Below, piece by piece: positions 52,190 through 60,303 of a stretch of 64,000 bases of DNA. Within the stretch, counting starts at the first letter, position 1. Every line of letters begins with the position of its first letter. The position numbers were made by a program, and so were the translations under genes. The notes beneath the pieces were generated by a model, which was given only the letters and a program-made list of their open reading frames with translations, had not been told where the DNA came from and ran no database searches. Origin of the DNA: an uncultured Acidobacteriota bacterium (GTDB taxonomy: Bacteria > Acidobacteriota > Terriglobia > Bryobacterales > Bryobacteraceae); contig CADEFT010000009.1 of the NCBI GenBank assembly GCA_902826685.1, positions 62,001 through 126,000 on the forward strand, read 5' to 3'.

Positions 52190-53110
52190 GCTGGCGGCCG
52201 GCCGGATGCCGGTGGCGGCGGTGCGGAGCCGGTAGAGGCCCGTGCGCGCGGTGATGTAAAGGGTGCGCCCATCGGCATCGCCCCAGTGCAGGTTAGCCGG
52301 AATTTCCGGCGTCACGATCGCACCCAGCCGCGTGCCGTCGGGCGCGAATACGTGAGTACCGCCGGGGCCGGTGCAGTAGAGGTTGCCTTTCGTATCGAGC
52401 TTCATGCCGTCGGGATTGCCGGGCGCGGGGCTGGAACTGAGGTCGGCGAAGAGTTGTCCCTCGCCGAGGGTTCCATCCGGGTGGACGGGGAACCGCATCC
52501 AGATACGATGGGCGGGATCGGAGTTGGCCAGGTAGAGGTGCTTCTCATCGGGTGAGAAGGCGAGGCCGTTGGGTCTTTTCACCCCATCGTAGAGCAGCGT
52601 GAGCTCGCCGTCCTTCAGGCGGAAGACTCCATTGAAGGGGAGTTCCTTGGCGGGGTCCTCATCCTGGCCCACCATGCCGTAAGGCGGGTCGGTGAAATAG
52701 AGAGCGCCGTCGGATTTGTGGACGGCATCGTTGGGGCTATTGAGCCGCTTGCCCCGATAGTGGGAGGCGAGCACGGTCAGCGATCCGTCCTTTTCGAGGC
52801 GCGTCATGCGCCGGTTGCCGTGTTCGCAGATCACCAGCCGCCCTTCCGGGTCAAGCGTCATGCCGTTTGAGCCGACAAAAGCGCCTTTAGGCCAAGTGGC
52901 TCCATCGAAGCCGCTGGGCTGGCGGAAGACGGTGACTTCGCCGGCCGGTGTCCATTTCAACATCTTGTTTTCGGGAATGTCGCTGAAGACAAGATATCCT
53001 TCGCGGAACCAGATGGGTCCTTCGGTGAAGGTGAAGCCGCCGGCTAGCTTTTCCACGTCCGCGCCGGGAGGGATGAGCGCATCGAGGGCGGGATGGAGGC
53101 GTTGAATCAT
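52184..53110 (-). CDS. SMP-30/gluconolactonase family lactonase
   Basis: 308 residues from the ATG at 53110. Six-bladed propeller family motifs: FTFTEGPIWFREGYLVFSDI near 30 with the metal Glu, GNRRMTRLEKDG, RLNSPNDAVHKSDGALYFTDPPYG near 130 (Asn and substrate residues), KRPNGLAFSPDEKHLYLANS near 175, and SSSPAPGNPDGMKLDTKGNLY near 240 with the catalytic Asp. Probably hydrolyses a sugar lactone. No signal peptide. Nearby enolase-superfamily enzyme and MFS transporter suggest a sugar-acid theme, though they are on the other strand. Confidence 0.93.
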   Translation of the reverse strand: MIQRLHPALDALIPPGADVEKLAGGFTFTEGPIWFREGYLVFSDIPENKMLKWTPAGEVTVFRQPSGFDGATWPKGAFVGSNGMTLDPEGRLVICEHGNRRMTRLEKDGSLTVLASHYRGKRLNSPNDAVHKSDGALYFTDPPYGMVGQDEDPAKELPFNGVFRLKDGELTLLYDGVKRPNGLAFSPDEKHLYLANSDPAHRIWMRFPVHPDGTLGEGQLFADLSSSPAPGNPDGMKLDTKGNLYCTGPGGTHVFAPDGTRLGAIVTPEIPANLHWGDADGRTLYITARTGLYRLRTAATGIRPAASS

Positions 53111-53168
53111 GCAACGTTCATTAGACCAGATCGGCGGGTTTGGATGGCGAATTGCATTCGAGCCAGGT

Positions 53169-53897
53169 ATGAGACTACTAGCGATTGTTCTATTCTGCTG
53201 GTATTCAAGGGCGGCCGCGTCCACGATCCAGACATCCACGGCTTGCGCTCTCTATTTCGACAGCACGCTGGTACAGCACAGCGCCACCGATTGCATTGGG
53301 AGCCGCTTCGACCATGGTGAAACCCGGCTTGGCACGGCGGCAGTCACGGTGGTGGATCAGCCCAACCTGGCGCAAATGACGGCGAGTTACGTGGACTACC
53401 GGTTCGCGCCCATCGGAGTGACCGCGGGGGTGACCTGGCATGAGGACTTCGATGTGGTGCTCACCGGGAGCGGCGGCCTTGCCATATTCGAACCATGTCT
53501 ATCGGTCAACACGCTCACGACGGGATTGCTGGCGGCGGCGGTGGCAACCATTGGCGGGATCGGCAGTTCGGTGAGCCGTGTGGGTTCGGCTGGCGAAAGC
53601 GGCAATTGTGGAGCGTTCCCAAACCATCCACACTTTTTGCCTTTCGACACGCCGTTCCGGATGCACGTCATGCTGACGGCCGAAGCCGGATCGCTTAACG
53701 GTGGCGCCCCGTCCGGCCTCGCCTCCGCCGCGTTTCTTTATTCATTCAAAGGCTGGTCGCTGACGGGCAGCGCGATTGCGCCGATCGACAACCTGGCGTG
53801 GACGATTACGGCTGTCGAAATACCGGAGCCGTCGCTAGCAATTCCGTCGGCGCTCGCCTTGCTGGCCCTTATCGGACTCCGGCATCGCTTATACTGA
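53169..53897 (+). CDS. PEP-CTERM sorting-signal protein, otherwise unknown
   Basis: 242 residues from the ATG at 53169, which has AGG three bases upstream. A signal peptide (MRLLAIVLFCWYSRAAA) precedes a beta-rich domain with a probable disulfide set (CALYF, DCIGS, FEPCLS, NCGAF). The C-terminus is IPEPSLAIPSALALLALIGLRHRLY (shown here in two parts in the family: PEP motif, hydrophobic helix, basic end), the exosortase sorting signal. Exported and probably anchored or processed by an exosortase. Found only by its sorting signal; the body is not recognised. Confidence 0.75.
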   Translation: MRLLAIVLFCWYSRAAASTIQTSTACALYFDSTLVQHSATDCIGSRFDHGETRLGTAAVTVVDQPNLAQMTASYVDYRFAPIGVTAGVTWHEDFDVVLTGSGGLAIFEPCLSVNTLTTGLLAAAVATIGGIGSSVSRVGSAGESGNCGAFPNHPHFLPFDTPFRMHVMLTAEAGSLNGGAPSGLASAAFLYSFKGWSLTGSAIAPIDNLAWTITAVEIPEPSLAIPSALALLALIGLRHRLY

Positions 53898-53903
53898 CGT
53901 TCC

Positions 53904-55040
53904 ATGGCGTCAGTGTTTTCGCGCCGCCGGTTTCTGGCGGCGTTTCCCTTGGCGTCGCGGCTATGGTCCGCGCCGAAGCTCACCGTCGAGCGTGTAGAAT
54001 TCATGCCCGTCACCGTGCCCATGAAAAAGGGCACCACCGTGAGCGAGAACTACGGGCCTTACCTCGATATCCGGCTAAGAGATTTCGACAAGCACCCGCA
54101 TTACCTGTTGAAGCTCTACGCCGCCGGCGGCATTGTGGCGCTGGGCGAGACGGGCCGCGAGGTGCCGGAAACCGGCGTGAAGGCCAACGCGGATTTCCTC
54201 AAAGGGAAAGACCTGCGGCAGCTCGATTTCAGCTCTCCTTCCCTGGGGCTGCCCGACGCCCGGACCGCCGACGGATTTGAGATCGCGATTTACGACGCCA
54301 TGGGGAAGGCCCTGGGCGTTCCGGTGCATACGTTGCTGGGCGGAGCGTTTCAGAAGAAGGTCGCGGTGTCGTACTGGACGGGCCAGCGCACCGAAGCCGA
54401 TCTGATCGAAGTGGGCCGCCGCGCGGTGGAAGGCGGATTCCGCAACCTGAAATTCAAGGCGCGGGTAGGCGATCCGATCGACAAACAACTGGCGGCGGTG
54501 GCCAGGGCGTGCCCGCAGCTTTCCTTTATCGTCGATTTCAATTCGTCCTACGACCTGGCGGCGTTCCTGCCGGTGGCGAAACGGCTGGAAGGATTTCCCG
54601 TCACCATCGAGGATCCGGTGGCGAAACGGCTCGAGTATTTCGAGACGCTGCGGCAACGGACGTCGATCCCGTACGCGCTGACGCCGTCGGGCCCCGCCCA
54701 GATGTTTGAAGCGATCCGCCGGCAGGCTTGCGACGTGTTCAACCTGGGCGGCAACATGCGTACTTTCGTGCGGCTGGGGTACGCGGCGGAGCTGGCGGGC
54801 ATTCCCGCCTGGCACGGCTCGGGCGTGGAGATGGGCATCCGCGACATGTCGTTCGTCCACGCGGCGGCGGCGACGCGAAGCTGCACCGTTCCTTCCGACA
54901 CGCTGTGTTATCTGCGTGAGCATGACCTGCTGACGGCGCCGTTCCGGCCGCGCGACGGATTCATCGACGTGCCCGAGCTGCCGGGCCTGGGCGTCGAACT
55001 CGATGAAGACGCGGTGAAGCGCTTCCGGGCGGATCGATGA
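53904..55040 (+). CDS. Enolase-superfamily (mandelate racemase/muconate lactonizing-like) protein
   Basis: 378 residues. The N-terminus (SRRRFLAAFPLASRLWSA) looks like a Tat-type signal. The capping domain is at 25-130 and the barrel after. Conserved superfamily residues are LKFKAR (KxK near 175), FIVDFN (first metal Asp near 202) and TIEDP (second ligand Glu near 231). The third ligand position, usually a GE or similar after PxA, reads YALTPSGP, so the acidic residue is absent. NLGGNM and AWHGSGVEMG follow. It may have altered chemistry or lost racemase activity. Overlaps the MFS gene by 4 bases. Confidence 0.85.
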   Translation: MASVFSRRRFLAAFPLASRLWSAPKLTVERVEFMPVTVPMKKGTTVSENYGPYLDIRLRDFDKHPHYLLKLYAAGGIVALGETGREVPETGVKANADFLKGKDLRQLDFSSPSLGLPDARTADGFEIAIYDAMGKALGVPVHTLLGGAFQKKVAVSYWTGQRTEADLIEVGRRAVEGGFRNLKFKARVGDPIDKQLAAVARACPQLSFIVDFNSSYDLAAFLPVAKRLEGFPVTIEDPVAKRLEYFETLRQRTSIPYALTPSGPAQMFEAIRRQACDVFNLGGNMRTFVRLGYAAELAGIPAWHGSGVEMGIRDMSFVHAAAATRSCTVPSDTLCYLREHDLLTAPFRPRDGFIDVPELPGLGVELDEDAVKRFRADR

Positions 55041-56257
55041 CAGGCCGCTGGGCCGTCGTCGCGCTCATTTTTCTCGGCATTCTCATCAGCTACGTCGATC
55101 GCGGCAACGTGAGCATCGTGGCCGTGCCGCTGATGAACGAGTTTCAGTTGTCGAGCGCCCAGATGGGCGTTCTGATGTCCAGCTTCTTCTGGACGTATGC
55201 GCTGGCGCAGGTGCCGGCGGGCTATGTGGTGGACCGGTTCGGCATTCGCGCTTCGTATTGCTTCGCGCTGGTGGCGTGGTCGATGGCCGGAATGGCGGTG
55301 GCCTGGGCGGAGTCTTTCACGCACCTGTTGCTGCTGCGGCTGGTGCTGGGTGTGGGCGAGGCGGTTTCGCCGGTGGCCAGCCTGAGCTACATCAAACAGA
55401 ACTTCGAGGAGAAGGCGCAGGGACTGCCGACGGCGATCTACATCGCGGGGCTCACGGCGGGTCCGGGCGTTGGAGCGTTTCTCGGAGCGCAACTGCTCGA
55501 TCAGTTCGGCTGGCGGAAAGTATTTCTATTCACCGGGCTGGCCGGCTTGGCGTGGGCGGTGCCGTGGTGGTTTCTGGCGCCCCGATCGGAAGCGGCGGTG
55601 AAACGGACGGCGGCGGCGCCTCTGCCGCTCGCTTCGCTGCTGCGCAGCCGGCTGATTTGGGCGCTGTGGGCGAGCGTGTTTTTCTACTCCTACTTCTGGT
55701 ATTTCGTGCTGAACTGGATGCCGCCCTACCTGGTGTTAACGCACGGGTTCACGACGCGCGAGATGGGATCGTCGATCGGCTGGGCGCTGCTGGGGATGGC
55801 GGTGGTGAACCTGACGTCGGCGTGGTTGGCCGACGGGCTGATCCGGAGAGGCGGCGCGGCGCTGGGGTGGCGCAAGGTTTTCGTGCTGACCGGGTTCGTG
55901 CTGGCGAGTTCGCTGCTGCTGGTATTGCGGGCGCCCTCGCGCGGCTGGGTGATTGCGGCACTGGCGTTCGCCATGTGCAGCCTGGGCGTGGCGTCCGGCA
56001 ACTTCTGGGCGCTGTCGCAGATGGCCGCCCCGAAGAGCGTGGTGGGCCGGGTGCTGGGGCTGCAGAATACGATCGCGCAATTCGCCGGAATCCTGGCGCC
56101 GTCGCTAACGGGGTTCCTGTTGGGGCCGGAGAAAAATTTCACCGTGGCCATCTGGATCGCCGGGTGCTGCCCATTGATCGCGGCGCTGATTCTGCTGTGG
56201 GCGGTGCGCGCCGATTCGGTGGAACGGCTGCATGAGTCGCTTGCGCGCGCCGCTTAG
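55037..56257 (+). CDS. MFS transporter, ACS family (hexuronate/glucarate-like)
   Basis: 406 residues, twelve helices. RWAVVALIFLGILISYVDRGNVSIV at the start (YxDRxN is typical of ACS sugar-acid transporters), GYVVDRFGIRASY loop near 60, RLVLGVGEAVSPVASLSYI near 100. Translationally coupled (ATGA overlap) to the enolase-superfamily gene, a pairing typical of sugar-acid catabolism, so a sugar acid is the likely substrate (inference). Its end overlaps the opposite-strand esterase gene by 4 bases. Confidence 0.93.
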   Translation: MTGRWAVVALIFLGILISYVDRGNVSIVAVPLMNEFQLSSAQMGVLMSSFFWTYALAQVPAGYVVDRFGIRASYCFALVAWSMAGMAVAWAESFTHLLLLRLVLGVGEAVSPVASLSYIKQNFEEKAQGLPTAIYIAGLTAGPGVGAFLGAQLLDQFGWRKVFLFTGLAGLAWAVPWWFLAPRSEAAVKRTAAAPLPLASLLRSRLIWALWASVFFYSYFWYFVLNWMPPYLVLTHGFTTREMGSSIGWALLGMAVVNLTSAWLADGLIRRGGAALGWRKVFVLTGFVLASSLLLVLRAPSRGWVIAALAFAMCSLGVASGNFWALSQMAAPKSVVGRVLGLQNTIAQFAGILAPSLTGFLLGPEKNFTVAIWIAGCCPLIAALILLWAVRADSVERLHESLARAA

Positions 56258-57525
56258 AGGTGGCGTTTGAGGAATTCGAGAAACACGTCCCAATCGGAAG
56301 GCACCATGCCGTGCCCGCCGTCGTGCATCACGTAACCGAGGGTGTTGAGAATCGGCTTGCCCGCTTCGGGAATGCGATCGGTTCCCAGATCCTGTTTCCC
56401 GAGCAGACGGTAAACGGGACCGGCGGCCACGGCGGCGAGAAACTCACCGCGCGGATCCGACCACTTGTCGGTATTGCCGGTCTGCAACAGCAGGGGACGC
56501 GGCGCGATCAGCGCGATCAGCATGTGCGAATCGACCGGCATGTCGTTCACGCGATCGCCGTACTTGCCGTAGTTGGCGGCGAACTGGTAGGGATAGCGCG
56601 TGGGGGCGACCAGGTGGCCCACCGTTTCGCCGTAGTGTCGGCGGCTGAGCGCGGCGCCGCCTTCGCCGGAACAACTGGCGATGACGGCGGCGAAACGCTC
56701 GTCGTGAGCGCCGGCCCAGAGCACGGTCTTGCCAAGGCGGGAAACGCCGGTGAGCGCGACGCGTTTGGCGTCCACGCCCTTGTCGGTCTCCAGATAGTCG
56801 AGAGCGCGGCTGAGGCCCCAGGCCCAAGCTCCGATGGTCCCCCATTCGCCGGCCTCGGGCTGCGATTGGCCGGGTTTGAGGAACAGATGGCGGACGCCGT
56901 GCGGTAAGCCGCCGTTGAAATCGGGATCGATATCGCCGTAGTAGAGCGTGGCCACGCCGATGCCGGCGTCGAGAAAACGCGTGGGATCGAGGCGGCCGAA
57001 GCGGCGGCCGGCGCTGGCGGGAATGCGCTTTTGCTCCTTGGCGTTCCAGATCTCGCCGGGCTTGATGCCGGGATCCTCGACGGCATTCGAATTGGCGGTG
57101 AAGGAGGCGTTGAGCAATACGGGCGATTTGCCGCGCGCCGCGGCCGGCAGATACAACAGCAGGTCGACGGTGGGACCGGTTTCGGCGAAGTGGATAGTGA
57201 CCTGGCGCCGGACAGCCTTGCCGCCAAGCGCCGGCGTGCCCTTATCGAAGACTTCGAAGCGCAGGCCGCGCGGCTTGCCCGGGCTGCGGCCGAACTGATT
57301 TTCCTCAAACAGACGGACGATTTCAGGGCGCCGCTTCTCGCGCCAGGTTTTGGCGTCGGCGACGGGCTTGCCACTCGACAGCACCAGCGGATCGGGAAGC
57401 GTATAGGAACCCGCCTGCGCTTCGGTGTAATTCACCGGAAGGCCGGCGACGGCATCGGACGGATAGTCGGCGATCTGCGCCAGGGCGGCCGCGCCAACCA
57501 GCAGAAATACCCACGCGGATTTCAT
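56254..57525 (-). CDS. CE15-like glucuronoyl/acetylxylan-type esterase, secreted
   Basis: 423 residues from the ATG at 57525, which opens a signal peptide (KSAWVFLLVGAAALAQ). The alpha/beta-hydrolase core shows the CE15 nucleophile motif TGVSRLGKTVLW (Ser262), the acid in SCSGEGGAALSRR (Glu288) and the His in HDGGHG near 408, with TDKWSDPRGEF in the C-terminal part. CE15 enzymes cleave ester links between lignin and glucuronoxylan. Fits a plant-polymer-degrading soil organism. Gap to the downstream hypothetical gene is 7 bases, so the two are likely co-transcribed. Confidence 0.88.
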   Translation of the reverse strand: MKSAWVFLLVGAAALAQIADYPSDAVAGLPVNYTEAQAGSYTLPDPLVLSSGKPVADAKTWREKRRPEIVRLFEENQFGRSPGKPRGLRFEVFDKGTPALGGKAVRRQVTIHFAETGPTVDLLLYLPAAARGKSPVLLNASFTANSNAVEDPGIKPGEIWNAKEQKRIPASAGRRFGRLDPTRFLDAGIGVATLYYGDIDPDFNGGLPHGVRHLFLKPGQSQPEAGEWGTIGAWAWGLSRALDYLETDKGVDAKRVALTGVSRLGKTVLWAGAHDERFAAVIASCSGEGGAALSRRHYGETVGHLVAPTRYPYQFAANYGKYGDRVNDMPVDSHMLIALIAPRPLLLQTGNTDKWSDPRGEFLAAVAAGPVYRLLGKQDLGTDRIPEAGKPILNTLGYVMHDGGHGMVPSDWDVFLEFLKRHL

Positions 57526-57532
57526 GCGCCGG

Positions 57533-58318
57533 CTACTCAACCAGGTGGAACGTGTACATCTTGCCGATCTGCGACATGGTGTTACCGGTGGAACCGACGG
57601 CGCCGGGCGGCAGGAAGCCGTACTGGCCCGCGCCGAGGTTGGACGGCAGTACCACGTTGAAGTTACGAGGAGCGACCTTCTTACCTTCAAACGGGATCAT
57701 GTCGCGCATGGCGCCGCTGCGCTGATTGAAAACGCCGCCGGTAACGGTGCGGAACTCGCGGTAATCCTTATTGAGGCGCAGACGGATGAGTTGATACTCG
57801 GTGATAGATACGCCTTCCGGCGCGATGATCAAAAACTCGAGCGGCGACCTCGCGGAGTTCCGGCTGGAGGTGCCGGTGATATTGCCGTTGATATCCTTCT
57901 TCACCACACCCGCGCTGGCCATGCTCTTGATGACGCCGCCGGTCTTCCAGTTGACCACTTCGGGCAATACTTCGGTCCATTGGCCGTCCTTCTTGAAGTA
58001 AATACCGAGTTCGGAGGGCATGCCCGGCGCGGCACCGGCGGTGGCGGGAGCGGCGGGCGCCGAGGGAGCGGCAGGGGCAGCCGCGCCCGATGCCTTGGCA
58101 ATGACGGCCGCCAACACCTTATCGCCGACGCCAGCCTGCTTCAGCTCGATGATATCGTCGGTTTTGGTGGAGTAATTGCCGGGCTGCTGGTTCACCATGC
58201 CCACAATCACGTCTTCGGAAAGACCCGCTTTGGCCAACTTCATCAAGGTGGCGTTGGTGAGAGCTTCTTGAGCCAAGAGGCCCGATACGGCGGCGATTAC
58301 AAACAACCAGCGGCGCAT
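57533..58318 (-). CDS. Secreted acidobacterial protein of unknown function
   Basis: 261 residues with a signal peptide (MRRWLFVIAAVSGLLAQ). Residues 20-75 form a helical segment (LTNATLMKLAKAGLSEDVIVGMV, shared by many acidobacterial exported proteins; cited in part). An Ala/Pro linker (APAAPSAPAAPATAG) is followed by a beta-rich domain (ELGIYFKKDGQWTEVLPEVVNW, SPLEFLIIAPEG, REFRTVTGGVF). I cannot assign a function. GAGGAG sits about 10 bases before the start, and a TATAAT lies 37-42 bases upstream. Confidence 0.8.
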   Translation of the reverse strand: MRRWLFVIAAVSGLLAQEALTNATLMKLAKAGLSEDVIVGMVNQQPGNYSTKTDDIIELKQAGVGDKVLAAVIAKASGAAAPAAPSAPAAPATAGAAPGMPSELGIYFKKDGQWTEVLPEVVNWKTGGVIKSMASAGVVKKDINGNITGTSSRNSARSPLEFLIIAPEGVSITEYQLIRLRLNKDYREFRTVTGGVFNQRSGAMRDMIPFEGKKVAPRNFNVVLPSNLGAGQYGFLPPGAVGSTGNTMSQIGKMYTFHLVE

Positions 58319-58354
58319 GCTTGCAATTCTCCTCGGATTGAACTCGATCGGCTT

Positions 58355-58360
58355 ATTATA
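58355..58360 (-). promoter_or_regulatory. Putative -10 element (TATAAT) of the 57533-58318 gene
   Basis: A perfect TATAAT on the minus strand, 37 bases before the ATG. The -35 (TTCAAG, 19-base spacer) is weak. The leader of about 30 bases includes GAGGAG. Probably drives the hypothetical gene and the CE15-like esterase. Confidence 0.45.
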
Positions 58361-58380
58361 TCACCGGGTACAATGAGGCC

Positions 58381-59802
58381 TTGAACGCATCAGCGTTGCT
58401 GGCCCTGGCGGCGGTGGCCGTATTCGGCGGCTCGATCTGGGCTCCGTTTCATCTCGACGATTTCTCTCTGTTGACCGATTCGTGCGTCACCGGAAGCGGC
58501 GGATGGTCCGGCTGTGTGAGCCGTACGCGCCCACTGACCTGGGCGAGTTTCCGCCTCAATTATGCGCTGGGCGGAACGGATCCGGCGGGCTATCACCTGG
58601 TGAACCTTTCGCTGCATGTGGGGTCGGTACTGGCGATGCGTTCGGCGCTGGCGATGCGTTCGGCGCTGGCGGCGGCGATCGGGCCGGCGGCGGCGCTGGC
58701 GGCGGCGCTGTTTGCGCTGCATCCCATTCAGACCGAAGCGGTGGTTTACGTGTTCGCGCGGGCCACTCTGCTGATGACTTTGTTTTGCCTGCTGAGCCTC
58801 GGCTGCTGGCTGCGTGGCGAGGCGTGGAAGGCGGCGGCATGGTTCGGACTGGCGGTGCTTTCAAAGGAAGAGTGCGTGGCGTTCCCGCTGTTCCTATTAC
58901 TGCTGGATGCGAAACCGAAGGCGCAGGCGGCGGCGATGCTGGCGATGGCGGGGGCGGCAGGGCTGCGGGTGCTGTATGCGGCGGCGGCGATCGAGGGGTC
59001 GGGCGCGGGCGCTCAGGCGGGCATTGGCCCGGTCGAGTATCTAGCGGCACAGGGATGGGCGTGGCTGCGCTATGCGAAGCTGCTGGTATTTCCGTGGGGC
59101 TTCACGGTGGAATCGCCGCTCGAGGCGTCGAACGGGGTGGCCTGGATCGCGGTGATCGCGCTGCTGGCGGCCGGGTTACGATTGGCCGATTGGCGCTGGC
59201 TGGCGGGCGCGGCGCTGCTGCTTGCGCCCAGTTCCACTATCTTTCCGGCCGAGGATCTTTCCGCCGATCGCCGCGTGTATCTGCCAATGGTGGCTCTCGC
59301 CGCCTGGGTGGCGATGAAGCTGCCGCGGCGCTGGGCGTGGGCGCTGCCCGCCGCGCTGGCGCTAGTGAGCTTGAGGCAGACGCTGGTCTGGCGGGATCCG
59401 GCCAGACTTTGGCGGGAGGCGGTCCAACAGGCACCCGGCAAAGTGCGCCCGCGGATCCAACTGGCGCGCAGCGTCCCGGCCGGCGAAGCGGAACCGATTC
59501 TCGAAGCGGCGCGTGAAATTGCGCCTGCCGACCCGCGCGTGGCATCGGAACTGGGGCGTGTGTATCTGGAAACCGGACGGCCCGGCGCGGCGCTGGCCGA
59601 GTTCGGGCGGGCGTTGGCGCTTACCCCGCGCGATGCCTCGGCGATCAACAATCGCGGAGTGGCGCTGTGGAGAATGAATCAGGTGGAAGCGGCCCGGTCC
59701 GATTTCCGGCGCGCGTTGGCGCTCGACCCCTGCCACCGGGATGCGAGGATGAATTTGAATAGCCTGGGCGAAGGGACGGAAGAACCGGCGCGCTGCCGGT
59801 GA
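58381..59802 (+). CDS. Polytopic membrane protein with C-terminal TPR repeats (TMTC-like)
   Basis: 473 residues from TTG at 58381. The N-terminus has WAPFHLDDFSLL with an acidic pair after the first helix, as in GT-C enzymes of the ArnT/PMT and TMTC type, then RPLTWASFRLNYALGG, YHLVNLSLHVGSVL, and FALHPIQTEAVVYVFARA near 115. About nine helices run to 345. Two to three TPR units follow (LGRVYLETGRPGAALAEFGRALAL and INNRGVALWRMNQVEAARSDFRRALAL; cited in part). Probably a glycosyltransferase-like or assembly protein; substrate unknown. An 18-base tandem duplication lies within helix 3. Confidence 0.8.
   Translation: MNASALLALAAVAVFGGSIWAPFHLDDFSLLTDSCVTGSGGWSGCVSRTRPLTWASFRLNYALGGTDPAGYHLVNLSLHVGSVLAMRSALAMRSALAAAIGPAAALAAALFALHPIQTEAVVYVFARATLLMTLFCLLSLGCWLRGEAWKAAAWFGLAVLSKEECVAFPLFLLLLDAKPKAQAAAMLAMAGAAGLRVLYAAAAIEGSGAGAQAGIGPVEYLAAQGWAWLRYAKLLVFPWGFTVESPLEASNGVAWIAVIALLAAGLRLADWRWLAGAALLLAPSSTIFPAEDLSADRRVYLPMVALAAWVAMKLPRRWAWALPAALALVSLRQTLVWRDPARLWREAVQQAPGKVRPRIQLARSVPAGEAEPILEAAREIAPADPRVASELGRVYLETGRPGAALAEFGRALALTPRDASAINNRGVALWRMNQVEAARSDFRRALALDPCHRDARMNLNSLGEGTEEPARCR
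58630..58665 (+). repeat. Perfect 18-base tandem duplication in the TPR membrane gene
   Basis: Two identical copies (58630-58647 and 58648-58665) encode LAMRSA twice, followed by a partial third copy. It adds six residues to a membrane helix without breaking the frame. Confidence 0.9.
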
Positions 59803-59808
59803 CGAATC

Positions 59809-60303
59809 ATGATGCACCTGCGTACACAGATGATCGCGCCCGTTTCAGTGAAGGAAGCGTTCGCCGTTTTCGAAGACCCGCGGAATTTGGCCCGCATCAC
59901 GCCGCCCTGGCTCAACTTCCGCATCGTTACGCCGGAACCGATCGTGATGGCCAAGGACGCGGTGTTCGACTATACGCTGCAATGGCTGGGCCTGCCGCTG
60001 CGGTGGCGTACGCTCATCACCGAGTATGAGCCTCCGTTTCATTTCGTGGATGAGCAGACCAAGGGTCCCTATGTGCTGTGGCGGCACAGGCACCGTTTCC
60101 ATCCCACCGAGGAAGGGACGCTGGTTTCCGACGACGTGGATTACATCCTGCCGCTTGGGCCGTTAGGACGGGCGGCGCACAAGGCGGTGGTGGCGGCGCA
60201 GTTGAAAAAGATCTTCCGTTTCCGGCAGGACGCGCTGAATCAGATGCTTTGCGCGGGCAAGGCGCGGTGGACCGACCCGGCCGTTACTGAGAGAGCAGGG
60301 TGA
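59809..60303 (+). CDS. SRPBCC (START-like) family ligand-binding protein
   Basis: 164 residues. Typical START/Bet v 1-like order: LRTQMIAPVSVKEAFAVFEDPRNLARITPPW at the start (cited in part), IVTPEP, DYTLQWLGLPLRWRTLITEYEPPFHFVDEQTKGPY and WRHRHRFHPTEEGTLVSDDVDYILP. The FVDEQTKGPYVLWRHRH core matches the polyketide-cyclase-like subset often annotated as cell-division inhibitor-like. Cytosolic; ligand unknown. Its 3' end overlaps the opposite-strand zinc-ribbon gene by 20 bases. Confidence 0.88.
   Translation: MMHLRTQMIAPVSVKEAFAVFEDPRNLARITPPWLNFRIVTPEPIVMAKDAVFDYTLQWLGLPLRWRTLITEYEPPFHFVDEQTKGPYVLWRHRHRFHPTEEGTLVSDDVDYILPLGPLGRAAHKAVVAAQLKKIFRFRQDALNQMLCAGKARWTDPAVTERAG

Noticed and set aside
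58369..58380. TACAAT just before the TTG start at 58381 as a second leaderless promoter
   Set aside because: No convincing -35 at 16-18 bases; the overlapping perfect TATAAT on the other strand explains the AT-rich patch better.
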